A stretch of DNA of 64,000 nucleotides from Phycisphaerae bacterium (GCA_022072085.1 JAJVII010000025.1:18811-82810); one strand, 5' to 3'. Shown: positions 33,776 to 43,458, counted from the stretch's first letter. Program-made: numbers and translations. The notes: generated by a model not told the origin, from the letters alone.

Positions 33776-35953
33776 CTAAGCGTCGACGAGGTCCATCGTC
33801 GCGCCGTGGGTCTTCATCAGTTCGCGGCGCAGAATCGCCCGGCCGGGCGCGGCCAGCGTCGGGTCGGCGGCGATCGTGGCGAAGGCCTCGCGGCGGGCGG
33901 CACGGATCATCGGCAAGTCGCGGACCAGCTCGATGTAGCGGAACTCGGTCTGGCCGTGCTGGGCGACGCCCAGCATCCGGCCTGGCCCGCGCTGGGCCAG
34001 GTCTGCCTCGGCGATGCGGAAACCGTCCCGCGTCTTTTCGAGAATGCCCAGCCTCGCGGCAGCCGACTCGTCGTCCGCGTCGGTCAGGAGCAGGCAATAG
34101 CTCCGCTCCGCTTCGCCCCGGCCGATCCGCCCGCGGAGCTGGTGGAGTTGGGCCAGGCCGAACCGCTCCGCACCCAGGACGGCCATGATGTTGGCAGCCG
34201 GCACGTCCACGCCGACCTCGATCACCGTGGTCGCGACGAGCACGCGGACCCGGCCGGCAGCGAAGTCGGCCAGGGCGGCCTGCTGGCGGGCGCGGTCCAT
34301 CTGGCCGTGCACCAGGGCCATGCCGAAGCGGGAGAATCGCGGCTTGAGCCGATCGAAGGCCCGCTCGGCTGACAGCGTCAGGGCGGCCGGATCCTCCTCG
34401 GCGTCGGGGTCGTCAGTCGGCGAGACCCGCGGGCAGACGACGTAGGCCTGCCCGCCCGCCGCCAGCCGCTGGGCGATGAAGTCGAACGCCGCGGCGTGGT
34501 TGGCCGGCGTGGCCACGCGGGTGTCGATCCGCCCGCGTCCGGGCGGCAGTTCGTCCAGCGTCGAGACGGCCAGGTCGCCGAAGACGGTCAGCGCCAGCGA
34601 CCGCGGAATCGGCGTGGCCGTCATGACCAGCGTGTGCGGCGCGGGCCCGGCATGGCGGCGAAGGTCGGATCGCTGATAGACGCCGAACTTGTGCTGCTCG
34701 TCGATGACGGCGACCGCGAGGCGGGCGAAGCGGACGCCCTCGCTCAGCAGCGCGGTCGTTCCGACGACCAGGTCCAGGTCGCCGGCTGCCAGCCGGGCAT
34801 GAACGTCGCGGCGGGCGGCGGCGGTGAGCGAACCGGTGAGCATGGCCCAGCGGACGCGGCTGCCGCGGAGATACTGGGCGATGCGGTCGTGGTGCTGGGC
34901 GGCGAGGATTTCGGTCGGGGCCATGATGGCGGCCTGGCACTTGTTCGCGACCGCGACCAGCGCGGCAAAGAGGGCGACGACCGTCTTGCCCGAGCCCACG
35001 TCGCCCTGGAGCAGACGGTTCATCGGGACCTGCTGGGCGAGGTCGGCGGCGATCTGGTCGATGGCCCGCCGCTGGGCCCCGGTCAGCTCGAAGGGAAATC
35101 GGCTGAGGATGCGGTCGCGGACGCGGCCGTCGCAGGGCAGCGCGGGGGCGGCCAGTTGCGTCTGGCGGGCACGGCGGCGCATGGCCAGCGCAAGCTGGAA
35201 GAGCAGCGCCTCGTCCCAGGCCAGCCGGTGGCGGGCGGCGGCGCGGCGGGCGGAAATCTCTTCGGCTGACAGGTCGGGTTCGAGCGGCAACTCCGCGGCC
35301 GACAGCGAGATCGGCGTCGCGGGCATCGCGGGAAAGTGCAACCGGCCGACGGCCAGGCGGCGATCGAGCAGTTTGCGATCGGCCAGGTAACCGGCGTCGT
35401 GCGGATCAACGACCAGCGGCAGGAGGCGCGGCAGGTTCCGCCGCAGGAGCGAGCGGAGCTGGTTGCTGGTGATCTCGGCGCCGGCGGGGTAGACGGGCTC
35501 CCAGGCCTCGCCCTCAGCCGGCGCGGGGTCGTCGTCGCCGGTGAGTATCTGGAACTTGGGGTTGTTCATCTCCAGTCCGCGCGACCCGCGGCGGAGCCGG
35601 CCGGTGAGGACGACGCGGTCGCCCTCGTTGAGCTTGTCGCGGAGCCATGAGGCGTTGAACCAGACGACGTCGATGGCGCCGGTGTTGTCCGCGACGCGCG
35701 CGGAAAAGACGGGGCGATAGGGCCGCCCGCCCCAGCGGGCTCGTTCGAGCACGCCGCCGAGGGTGACGTCCTGGCCGGCGCGGGAGCGGACGGCCTCGAT
35801 CGGTTCGCGGGCGGGTCGGCGGGCCAGGTCGCGCGGGAAGTAGAACAGCAGGTCGCCGGCGGTGCGGATGCCCAGGCCGGCCAGAACTTCCGCGCGGGCC
35901 GGTCCGACGCCCTTGAGAAACTGCACCGGGCTATCCAGCCGCAGGTCGGGCAT
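33776..35953 (-). CDS. recG: ATP-dependent DNA helicase RecG
   Basis: The 725-residue protein matches RecG in length. Order: an N-terminal wedge/OB domain (YFPRDLARR near residue 40, then a beta-barrel to about 170), helicase motif I GDVGSGKT (about 325-332), motif II DEQHKFG (usually DEQHRFG), motif III VMTATPIPRSLA, and motif VI QLRGRIGRGE in helicase domain 2, followed by GPGRMLGVAQHG of the C-terminal region. It unwinds and regresses stalled replication forks. It is the only gene between the repeat-rich spacer and the Tyr-rich protein gene. Confidence 0.96.
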   Translation of the reverse strand: MPDLRLDSPVQFLKGVGPARAEVLAGLGIRTAGDLLFYFPRDLARRPAREPIEAVRSRAGQDVTLGGVLERARWGGRPYRPVFSARVADNTGAIDVVWFNASWLRDKLNEGDRVVLTGRLRRGSRGLEMNNPKFQILTGDDDPAPAEGEAWEPVYPAGAEITSNQLRSLLRRNLPRLLPLVVDPHDAGYLADRKLLDRRLAVGRLHFPAMPATPISLSAAELPLEPDLSAEEISARRAAARHRLAWDEALLFQLALAMRRRARQTQLAAPALPCDGRVRDRILSRFPFELTGAQRRAIDQIAADLAQQVPMNRLLQGDVGSGKTVVALFAALVAVANKCQAAIMAPTEILAAQHHDRIAQYLRGSRVRWAMLTGSLTAAARRDVHARLAAGDLDLVVGTTALLSEGVRFARLAVAVIDEQHKFGVYQRSDLRRHAGPAPHTLVMTATPIPRSLALTVFGDLAVSTLDELPPGRGRIDTRVATPANHAAAFDFIAQRLAAGGQAYVVCPRVSPTDDPDAEEDPAALTLSAERAFDRLKPRFSRFGMALVHGQMDRARQQAALADFAAGRVRVLVATTVIEVGVDVPAANIMAVLGAERFGLAQLHQLRGRIGRGEAERSYCLLLTDADDESAAARLGILEKTRDGFRIAEADLAQRGPGRMLGVAQHGQTEFRYIELVRDLPMIRAARREAFATIAADPTLAAPGRAILRRELMKTHGATMDLVDA

Positions 35954-36049
35954 GCGTGGAAGATACCAGAAAGCGCGAGCCTGCGGGATGGGCGCAAGAA
36001 TCAGGCGGGCCGAATCGGCCCGCCTGGGGGGAAGCCGTCGAAGTTCGCC

Positions 36050-36559
36050 CTACCAGCAAATGCTGAATCGTGCGTAGCCGCCGTAGGGGTAGACCACGTA
36101 GGCCGGCGCGGGTGCGACAACGGGAGCCGGCACGGTGCTCGTGTAGATCGTCGTCGTGCCAGGGTAGCTGTAATAGGTCGCGGTGGCCGGGTAACTGTAG
36201 TAACTGGAGACGGCGGGATAGCTGTAATAGCTCGAGACGTAGGGATAGCTGTAGTAGGCAGCGTAGGGGTAATAGCCGTACGACGAGTAGTAGAACGGCG
36301 TGGAATAGCCATACGCGTACGGCCGGGCGTAGCTGTAGCCGTAGGACGGCCGGTAGTAGCCGTACGAGCGGTAGGCCGGCCCACACGAAGTGCCGCGATA
36401 GGAGCCGCCGAGGTTGATGCCGACGTTCCACCCGTGGCCGCCGAAACCGACGCTGGCGCCGCCGAGGCTGACGTGGCCGCGGCCGTCCGCCTGCGCGGGC
36501 GCAACGGCAAACAGCAAAATGGCAGCCAGCGCCGCCGAGAACACCCATGTGCGTTTCAT
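36050..36559 (-). CDS. Secreted Tyr/Ser/Pro-rich repeat protein
   Basis: The 169-residue protein has a signal peptide (MKRTWVFSAALAAILLFAVAPAQA) that should be cut after Ala24. The mature part is about one quarter tyrosine. After a Gly-rich section (GHVSLGGASVGFGGHGWNVG), it has degenerate YYSYP repeats between residues 85 and 135 (YYSYPYVSS, YYSYPAVSS, YYSYPATAT, YYSYPGTTT). No known family is recognised. Tyr-rich exported proteins can form cross-linked surface layers or bind metals; that is inference. Mature ends FSICW. Confidence 0.7.
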   Translation of the reverse strand: MKRTWVFSAALAAILLFAVAPAQADGRGHVSLGGASVGFGGHGWNVGINLGGSYRGTSCGPAYRSYGYYRPSYGYSYARPYAYGYSTPFYYSSYGYYPYAAYYSYPYVSSYYSYPAVSSYYSYPATATYYSYPGTTTIYTSTVPAPVVAPAPAYVVYPYGGYARFSICW

Positions 36560-36812
36560 CTGTCACCTCCACCGTGCGTCGGGGGACCGTTGCCGGGCGG
36601 CCGGCGACGGAGGCGCCGAGTGACGCCCTCGCGACCCGCACGGCTTCTATTATTCTACACCGTCCGCGCAGGATGGCAAAGTGCGGAGGCAGGGGTCTGG
36701 GCCCGGGGACCGGGGGGCGGGCGAGAAAGGGCGCCTACGGCTTCTCCTGTCTCCTCTCTCCGCCTCCTGTCTCCTGCCCCCACGCAATGGCGCCGCGCAT
36801 GTTGCGACATTC

Positions 36813-36821
36813 TGCTATAAT
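36813..36821 (+). promoter_or_regulatory. Extended -10 promoter, leaderless start
   Basis: TGCTATAAT is a perfect extended -10 (TGN plus TATAAT at 36816-36821). The ATG of the giant gene is at 36829, only seven bases after, so transcription probably starts at or next to the ATG and no SD exists. No good -35 lies at the normal distance. Confidence 0.6.
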
Positions 36822-36828
36822 TTGGCCC

Positions 36829-39800
36829 ATGGAGACTCCGCCGGCCACGCAGGGAGGCGAACGCGAACCGGACCCCGCCGGGGGTCGGCCCGACCTGCGG
36901 CCGCGCCGCTCGCTGGCTCCCGATCCCGACCAGCCGCTCACGCCCGAGGCCCGCCGCGCTCGCGGACGCATCCGCCGCCTGGCCGTCCTGCTCACGCTCG
37001 GCGGAATCTGCTGGATCGGCCTGTTCGGCGCCTCGACTGTGCTCGAACTTCTCCGCCCAGCCCCGATCCACATCGTCATCACCGGCCAGCAGGTCTTCGA
37101 CGCCGGCTCGCCCTCCTCCGTTCTCGTCCAGGTTCTCGACGAACGCACGAACCAGCCGATTACGCCGGCGCGGATCTTCTTCGACATCCTCGACCCGGCG
37201 ACCGGCAAAGTACTCGGACGCGGCAAGGCCTACACCACCGACCAGGGCCCCGCGACCTGCACGTTCGTCCCGCCGGCCGACGCACCCGACCGCATCGCGC
37301 TGCGGCTGTCGGTCAGCACGTCGGTCGGCAACGACCGCGTCGATTGGCCGGTCCGGCTTCGCCGTCCGCACGCCCTGTCGATCGTTACCGACCGGCCCGC
37401 CTACCGCGGCGGCCAAACAGTGCGCATCCGCCTGCTCGCCCAGCACCCGGTCAGCGGCCAGCCGCTGGGCGGATTGCAGATCGGCTTCCGCGTGCTCGAC
37501 CGGCGCGGCGTCGTGCTGATGCAGCGCGGCTCGCAGACCACGCCGCACGGCATCGCGGTCATGGAGTACCCCCTGGGCAACGCCGCGCCCAGCGGCGGCC
37601 TGCTGATCGAGGGCTACGTCGACGCCGCCGGCGACGACCCGGCCGACTCCGCCCGGGCCGCGACCGCGCCGGCCGAGATCGCCCGAACCGCCGTCTACGT
37701 CGAGCCGACCAACCGCTTCGGCCAGGGCCGCGACCTGCGGCTGTCGCTTGAGTCCGACCGCACACTCTATCGCCCGGGCCAGATGGTCCGCCTCACGCTG
37801 GGCCTGACCGACGGCCAGGGCCGCCCGGTCCGCGGCGGCCGGGCGCGCGTCTTCACCCCAACCAACCAGTACGAACTCCTGCTCGACGAGCAGGGCCGCG
37901 GCGAGAAGCTGATCCTCGCGTCCGGCTCAGCCGACCAGGGCCTGCTGCGCATCCGCGCCGAGGCCGGCGGCGCCGACCAGGGCGCCGTCGCGTCGGCGAC
38001 GCTGGAGCTACGCGTCACCGGGGAGCCCCTGGTCCTGCTGGCGACGCCGGTCACGCCCATGCAACTCCCAGGCGCCGGACAGGAACTGCTTGTGCTGGCC
38101 CGCGACCCCCTCGGTCGGCCGGTCGGCGGCGTGCGGCTGATTCACCAGGGGCGCGAGCTGGCCAGGACAGGCCCCGCCGGCACGGCCAGGCTGGTCTTTC
38201 CCAAGGGCATGCTGCGGCGGTTGCCCAGCGTCCGCATTGACGCAACGCTCGGGGACGACGCCGCGGGCCAGCGGGTCGAGCTGACCGTGCCGCTGAACTG
38301 GGGCACGCCGGTCTATCACTACCTGCTGCGCGTCGCCCGGCCCGTGCTGCCCGGCGAAGGCAGTTCGCAGGTGACGCTCACGGGCCTGGAGGCCGGCGAG
38401 CAGGCCCTGCTCGAACTGCTCCACGACGGGCAGGCCGTCCAGACGATGATGGTCGCCGCCGACGCCGCTGGCCAGGCCGCCGTGGAGTTGGCCGTCCCGC
38501 CCGGCGTGTGGGGTCTGCTGCGGCTGGTGAGCTACCGGATGGGTCGGCCGATCGACGGCGGCGAACCCGCAGCCAGCTCCAGCGGACGCACGCTCGATCG
38601 CGAACTGGTCGACCCGCAGGAAACTTGGCTGTGGGTCGCACGCCCGCAGCGCGACCTGACGGTCACGCTTCGCACGGACCGCCGGAACTACACGCCGGGC
38701 CAGAGCGGCGAGCTCTACGTCGAGGTGACCGACCCCGCGGGCAAGCCGCCCGGCCAGGCGGTGGGCATCTCGCTGGGCGGGCTGGACGAGGCGACGCGGT
38801 CGGCCATGCAGCAGCAAGGCCTCACGGGCCAGGACACAGGCCTGCTCGCCGCTTCAGGACGGGACGGCGGTGCGGAGGAACTGGACCGGCTGCGCCACTG
38901 GATGTCGCCGGGCCTGTGGCTCGGCCGCGGCAACAGCGAGGAGCAGGCCTTCTGGCTGGGGGTCCTAAGCGGCGAACTCTACAGTTCGCAGTGGGGCACG
39001 CGCAGCCTGACCGAGCTGCGGCGTTCCATGCGCCAGGATGACCCCGCGAGCAGGTCGCCGGACGTTCAACCCGTGCAGCGCGTCGCCCCGGACCGCCGGA
39101 CGTTCCATCGGCTGGACTCCGGGCCGATCCGGCGCGAGAAATTCCAGGCCCTCAACCGCCGCTATCAGCCGCTGCTGGCGCCGGGCTACTGGTTCCTGGC
39201 TGCCCTGATGCTGACGGCGACGGCGCTGACGATCCTGCGGAACAACCGCCGCCTGGCCCCGGTAGCAGCGGTGCTGCTGCTGATAACCCTCGCGGTGTCG
39301 GCGGCCGGCGTGGTGGCGCTGCGGTCGGCGCGGCGATATGCGCCCATGCCATCGCCGGGCGAGTCGATGCTCCAGGTCCGCTCCCCGGCAACGCCGCGGC
39401 CGGACCAGCCGCCCGGCGCCGGCCCGGAATTGCTGGAGCTGCCCGGCGAACCGGACGGAGCGGTCTCCCGCCTGATCGACCACCTCCTGCCCTCGGCGTA
39501 CGGAAGCGTCGGGCCGGTGCCCGGAGAAGTCGGTCACGCCTTCCTCTGGCGACCGCAACTGCTCACCGGCCAGGACGGTCGGCTGACCGTGAACTTCCGC
39601 ATGCCCGAGACGACCAGCGACTGGTGGCTGTCAGCCGACGCCATCGACGCCACGGGGCGCCAGGGCCGCGCGACGCAGGACATCCGGTCAGCCGGCCAGA
39701 TCGCCCTGGACCTGCTCAACGACCTGCCGGCTGAAACTGAAAGCGGGGCGTCCGACAGCCCCACGCCGTCCACGCCCACGCTGCGCCCGGGCGAGTCGGT

Positions 39801-41799
39801 TCGGCTGGTCGCCTGCGCGACCAACAGCACCGGCTACGCTCAGCGGCTCTACGTCAACCTGGCTGAGGGCATCGCGCCCGGCCGACTTGAGCTGACCGGC
39901 GAAACCGAGCGTCCGCTGGATGTGGCGGCCCGGCAGTCGGCCGCGGCGGTCTACGACCTGGCCGCCCTGGCCCCGGGCGACTACGCGCTGCGGTTCACGC
40001 TTCAGACGGGCAAGGACGTCGAGCCGCACCTCGCCGTCCAGCGGGAATTCATGCTGCACGTCCGGCCGCCGCGCCCGGCGCGCAGCGAGGTGTTCAACCG
40101 GTTCCTGCCAGCCGGCGGACAGGCGCGGATCGACCTGCCGCCCGGCAGCGGCATCGACTCGCTCCTGCTGCAACTGGACCCGACGCGGATGAGCGCGATG
40201 CTGCGGGCGCAGCGCTCGCTGGCCGACCAGCCCGGACCGCGGATCGACTACTGGGCGGCCCGCATATCCGTCGATCACTGCCTGCTGGAACTGCTGGACA
40301 AACAGCCCGGCACGCCGGCGGCGCTGACCGTGCGGCTGAGGAACGACCTGGCGGCGGCCTACGCCAGTCTGCTGGACTACCGGGCGTCGGGCGGGGGCTT
40401 CGCCGATCACGCCGGCGACGATTCCTCCGCCGCCGCGACCTCCGTCGCCCTGCTGGCACTGGGCGCGGTGCAGCCGTCGAACTGGGCCATCGACCGTCGG
40501 CTGATCGACGACGCCCTGCTCTGGCTGCGTCGCACGCAGCAGCGTCGGACCGGTTCGGTCCGCAAGCGCGGCGACGACGCCCCGGTCGGCGACGAAGAAC
40601 TGGCCGGGGCGTCGCAGATGGCCTGGGCCTGCTGGGCCTGCTGCGGCGCCGGCGGCGACCCGATCCAGGTGAAGGGCCCGCTGGAGTCGGTCATTGCCAC
40701 GGCGTCGGCCGCCGGCGGAGAGAACCTGTTGCTGGCGGTGCTGGCCAACGCCCTCTACAGCGCCCGCCGCCCGGTCGAGGCCGGATCGCTGGCCGTTCGC
40801 ATCGCCGACGGCACGCGGATCGACGGCGAGGGCATGCTGGCGGTCGAACCGGGCCGCGGCCGCGGGCTCGGTTTCGACGAAGCCACCTCCCGCACGATCG
40901 CGACGGCCCTGTCGGCCTGGGTGCTGGACCGCACGGGCGCGTCGAGCGAATCGGCGGCCGCCTGCCGGCGCTGGCTGATGCTCCACCGCCAAGCCGACGG
41001 GGGCTGGGGCAACGCCGTCGCGACGATGGTCGCGGTACGGGCGCTGATGGCGGGCGGCGCGGACCAGGATGCAGTGGCCGCCGTCGAACCGGCAGCCGCC
41101 GCGCCGACCAACGGATCGAAGGTCAGCTTCGTCGAACTGCTTGAGGAGGGCCGCCCGCCGCGCGTCTTCCCCATCCCGCGCGGGCCGGAGGCGATGACGG
41201 TCCAGCCCGAAGCGGCGGACCTGACCGGGCTGGCCCCGGGCGGCGGGCCGCTCCTGTTGCACGCGGTCGGACGCGGCGTCTGGGCGCAGGTCGTCGCCCA
41301 GACCTGGCCTGGCCCGCAGCACTCGTCAGCCGGCCTGTCGGTCCGACTGGACGCGGACCGGCTGGCCGTCGGGCAAGCTGCCACGCTGGAGCTGCGGTGC
41401 ACCTCGCCGCCATCGGGCGACCGCGGCTGGCTGATCGAGCTGACCCTGCCGGGCGGCGTCGGACTGGACAGCGGGCCGTCGGGCCGCGAGCTTCAGGTCG
41501 ACGGCGGCGCGGTCCGCATCGCCGGATACCGGCGCGTGGGCAGCCGCGTGGAGTTGTCGATCGAGCCGTCAGCCGATTCGAGCGGGCCAGTCGGGGCGTT
41601 CGCCCTGCGCATGCCGGTTCGCGGCTGCTGGGCGGGCCGGTACGAAGGTCCGGTGGCCTGGCTGTGGGCGGCCCGGCGTCCGACGGAGTGCCGCGCCAGC
41701 GGCGGCGCGGAAGTCACTGTGTTTCTGCCTTCGATGGCCGCCCCCCCGCCTCCGCCGCCGCGCCCGCGCGCTGGCCCAACCACCGCCCCCGAGCATTGA
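36829..41799 (+). CDS. Alpha-2-macroglobulin-like giant membrane protein without thioester motif
   Basis: The 1656-residue protein follows a leaderless promoter. Residues 1-49 are Arg/Pro-rich, then a membrane span at about 50-71. Next come several MG-type beta-domains (IHIVITGQQVFDAGS, LSLESDRTLYRPGQMVRLTL, TVTLRTDRRNYTPGQSGELY), two more spans near 785-835 with a positively charged loop RNNRR, an A2M/ANA domain (LWRPQLLTGQDGRLTVNFRM, about 900-950), and an alpha-helical TED-like domain (about 1080-1420). The thioester CGEQ motif is absent, so covalent trapping of proteases is unlikely; it may bind non-covalently, as non-thioester homologues do. The C-terminus ends in a long Pro tail. No pbpC homologue is adjacent. 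Confidence 0.82.
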   Translation: METPPATQGGEREPDPAGGRPDLRPRRSLAPDPDQPLTPEARRARGRIRRLAVLLTLGGICWIGLFGASTVLELLRPAPIHIVITGQQVFDAGSPSSVLVQVLDERTNQPITPARIFFDILDPATGKVLGRGKAYTTDQGPATCTFVPPADAPDRIALRLSVSTSVGNDRVDWPVRLRRPHALSIVTDRPAYRGGQTVRIRLLAQHPVSGQPLGGLQIGFRVLDRRGVVLMQRGSQTTPHGIAVMEYPLGNAAPSGGLLIEGYVDAAGDDPADSARAATAPAEIARTAVYVEPTNRFGQGRDLRLSLESDRTLYRPGQMVRLTLGLTDGQGRPVRGGRARVFTPTNQYELLLDEQGRGEKLILASGSADQGLLRIRAEAGGADQGAVASATLELRVTGEPLVLLATPVTPMQLPGAGQELLVLARDPLGRPVGGVRLIHQGRELARTGPAGTARLVFPKGMLRRLPSVRIDATLGDDAAGQRVELTVPLNWGTPVYHYLLRVARPVLPGEGSSQVTLTGLEAGEQALLELLHDGQAVQTMMVAADAAGQAAVELAVPPGVWGLLRLVSYRMGRPIDGGEPAASSSGRTLDRELVDPQETWLWVARPQRDLTVTLRTDRRNYTPGQSGELYVEVTDPAGKPPGQAVGISLGGLDEATRSAMQQQGLTGQDTGLLAASGRDGGAEELDRLRHWMSPGLWLGRGNSEEQAFWLGVLSGELYSSQWGTRSLTELRRSMRQDDPASRSPDVQPVQRVAPDRRTFHRLDSGPIRREKFQALNRRYQPLLAPGYWFLAALMLTATALTILRNNRRLAPVAAVLLLITLAVSAAGVVALRSARRYAPMPSPGESMLQVRSPATPRPDQPPGAGPELLELPGEPDGAVSRLIDHLLPSAYGSVGPVPGEVGHAFLWRPQLLTGQDGRLTVNFRMPETTSDWWLSADAIDATGRQGRATQDIRSAGQIALDLLNDLPAETESGASDSPTPSTPTLRPGESVRLVACATNSTGYAQRLYVNLAEGIAPGRLELTGETERPLDVAARQSAAAVYDLAALAPGDYALRFTLQTGKDVEPHLAVQREFMLHVRPPRPARSEVFNRFLPAGGQARIDLPPGSGIDSLLLQLDPTRMSAMLRAQRSLADQPGPRIDYWAARISVDHCLLELLDKQPGTPAALTVRLRNDLAAAYASLLDYRASGGGFADHAGDDSSAAATSVALLALGAVQPSNWAIDRRLIDDALLWLRRTQQRRTGSVRKRGDDAPVGDEELAGASQMAWACWACCGAGGDPIQVKGPLESVIATASAAGGENLLLAVLANALYSARRPVEAGSLAVRIADGTRIDGEGMLAVEPGRGRGLGFDEATSRTIATALSAWVLDRTGASSESAAACRRWLMLHRQADGGWGNAVATMVAVRALMAGGADQDAVAAVEPAAAAPTNGSKVSFVELLEEGRPPRVFPIPRGPEAMTVQPEAADLTGLAPGGGPLLLHAVGRGVWAQVVAQTWPGPQHSSAGLSVRLDADRLAVGQAATLELRCTSPPSGDRGWLIELTLPGGVGLDSGPSGRELQVDGGAVRIAGYRRVGSRVELSIEPSADSSGPVGAFALRMPVRGCWAGRYEGPVAWLWAARRPTECRASGGAEVTVFLPSMAAPPPPPPRPRAGPTTAPEH

Positions 41800-41805
41800 C
41801 CCGAA

Positions 41806-41828
41806 GAAGAGGTGTCAGACACCTCTTC
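41806..41828. repeat. GAAGAGGTGT/ACACCTCTTC inverted repeat
   Basis: Arms 41806-41815 and 41819-41828 are perfect inverted repeats with loop CAG, just after the giant gene stop. There is no T-tract on the plus strand, so its role in termination is uncertain. Confidence 0.5.
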
Positions 41829-41835
41829 CCGGGAA

Positions 41836-41868
41836 TGAAAAATCCCCCGCCGCGGCGCGACGGGGGAT
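41836..41868 (-). terminator. Rho-independent terminator of the HNH gene
   Basis: On the minus strand, ATCCCCCG pairs with CGGGGGAT (41842-41849 with 41861-41868), and the stem is followed by TTTTTCATT. It lies 24 bp after the HNH gene stop. Confidence 0.72.
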
Positions 41869-41891
41869 GGGAAGCGACAAGTGCGCGCTGG

Positions 41892-42524
41892 TCACTCCTT
41901 CAGTTCAACCGACCAATAGGCGTGGTCGAGGAATTGCTTCCAGGAGGCGTAGCGATCCTGCCCGAGGCGGACCGAGAGCATCGGCGACCGCTTGGGCTTG
42001 ACCGGGTGGCGGACCAGCTTCAGGTGCGCCTGCTGCGGCGTGCGTCCGCCCTTGCGGATGTTGCAGGTGAGGCAGGCGCAGACGATGTTCTCCCACGTGC
42101 TGGCCCCGCCCTGGGAGCGCGGCACGACGTGGTCCAACGACAGTTCGCTGGTGGGGAACCGCTTGCCGCAATACTGGCAGCGGTTCTCGTCGCGGGCGAA
42201 GATGTTCCGCCGGTTGAACTTCACCTCCTGCCGCGGGAGCCGATCGTAGAACAGCAGCCGGATGACCCGCGGGACGGCAATCTGGAACCGCACGGTGCGG
42301 ACCCAGTCGTGCCCGTCGGGCTCGAACTTGGCGCGGTACTCGCTCAGTTCCATCCAAGTGGAGATGTTGTAGGTCGCGTAGGAGCCGTCCTCGATGCTGA
42401 CGACCTCGGCCAGGTCGCGGAACAGAAGCGAGAAGGCCCGGCGGACGTTCACCGCGCGCAGCGCCATGTAGTGCTTGTTGAGCACGAGCACGTGAGCGTT
42501 GAGCGTGGACGATTCGCCGTTCAT
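41892..42524 (-). CDS. HNH endonuclease
   Basis: The protein has 210 residues; the ATG at 42524 is chosen over the upstream frame. The C-terminal HNH/McrA-type domain has two zinc CxxC pairs (CQYCGKRFP and CLTCNIRKG) around SLDHVVPRSQGG, the catalytic His region. The N-terminal half (LNAHVLVLNKHYMALRAVNV, VSIEDGSYATYNIST, RFQIAVPRVIRLLFYDR) is conserved among a widespread Planctomycetes/Actinobacteria family of unknown role. Substrate is unknown. It precedes the terminator at 41836 and is oriented away from scpB's start. Confidence 0.9.
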   Translation of the reverse strand: MNGESSTLNAHVLVLNKHYMALRAVNVRRAFSLLFRDLAEVVSIEDGSYATYNISTWMELSEYRAKFEPDGHDWVRTVRFQIAVPRVIRLLFYDRLPRQEVKFNRRNIFARDENRCQYCGKRFPTSELSLDHVVPRSQGGASTWENIVCACLTCNIRKGGRTPQQAHLKLVRHPVKPKRSPMLSVRLGQDRYASWKQFLDHAYWSVELKE

Positions 42525-42668
42525 GACCGACCCCGTTTCGGAACCTACAACTTCAACACGGAAGTGCACATTATAAGCGCCCTTCGCCGTTTCAGACAAC
42601 AGCGCCGGCGCAAAGGTTGGATGAAGTTTGAGTTCTCGTGGAGCCCCCTGCCCCTCGACCCGAGCGAT

Positions 42669-43352
42669 TCACTGACCCGATTGTTCCGGGGGCGCTTCGG
42701 CGGCGGGCTCCGCCGGGGATTCGGCTGGCGATTCTGCGGGCGTCTCCGCAGCCGCCTTGGCGGCCGCGTCGTCGGATTCCTGCGCCTGGCGGTCCGGGTT
42801 CTTGAGTTGCTCGGCCTTAGGCAGGTCCGCAAGCCCCTTGAGCCCGAAGACCTCCAGGAACCGCCGCGTCGTGCCGTAGAGCATCGGGCGTCCGAGCACC
42901 TCGGCCCGCCCGACGATCTTGACCAGCCGCTTTTCCATCAGGCTGCGGAGCACCTCGCCGCAGGCGACGCCGCGGATGATCTCGATGTCGGCCCGCTGGA
43001 CCGGCTGCTTGTAGGCGACGACCGCGAGCGTCTCCAGCGCCGCCTGCGAGAGCTTGCTGTCGCGGCGGACCGCGAGCAGTTGCTCCAGCAGGTCGTTGAA
43101 CTTGCCCAGCGTGAGCATCTGGAGCCCCTCGGCGATCTCCTCGACCCGGAAGCTGTGGCCGCCGGTTTCGTAGGCGGCGTTGAGGGCCTCGATGGCGGCG
43201 CGGACCTCCTTGCGCCCGGCGCCGGTCAGCACGCCCAGCTTGGAATGGCTAAGCGGCTCGTCGCTGGCCAGCAGCAGGGCCTCGATCTGCTGGGCCAACG
43301 CGTCCAGCGGCGCGGGCGAAGCGGAGACTTCGGGTGTTTCCTGTTCGTTCAT
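42669..43352 (-). CDS. scpB: Segregation and condensation protein B
   Basis: The protein has 227 residues. ScpB is the winged-helix partner of the kleisin ScpA in the SMC complex. The family core runs over residues 15-180, with LEALLLASDEPLS-like opening, TLAVVAYKQPVQRADIEIIRGV and LGRPMLYGTTRRFLEVFGL as conserved blocks. The C-terminal 50 residues are an Ala/Glu/Pro-rich tail (AETPAESPAESPAEP) probably flexible. ScpA is not in the window. It lies between HNH and rnfD genes. Confidence 0.94.
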   Translation of the reverse strand: MNEQETPEVSASPAPLDALAQQIEALLLASDEPLSHSKLGVLTGAGRKEVRAAIEALNAAYETGGHSFRVEEIAEGLQMLTLGKFNDLLEQLLAVRRDSKLSQAALETLAVVAYKQPVQRADIEIIRGVACGEVLRSLMEKRLVKIVGRAEVLGRPMLYGTTRRFLEVFGLKGLADLPKAEQLKNPDRQAQESDDAAAKAAAETPAESPAESPAEPAAEAPPEQSGQ

Positions 43353-43423
43353 GGCCCAAGATGATAGCGGGAACGGGGGAGGAAGGGAAGAAGGGGGCCG
43401 GAGGTCGGGATCGGCCTGGCGAA

Positions 43424-43452
43424 CCCTGACCCCTGACCCCCGATCCCTGACC
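43424..43452. repeat. CCCTGAC heptamer repeat
   Basis: CCCTGACCCCTGACCCCCGA and a further CCCTGACC lie in the gap between rnfD and scpB. The same unit recurs in inverted arrangement at 60445-60540, between rny and ymdB. Confidence 0.65.
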
Positions 43453-43458
43453 TCTTCC

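Noticed and set aside
36829..41799. Thioester-containing complement-like protease trap
   Set aside because: No CGEQ or similar motif in the helical domain.
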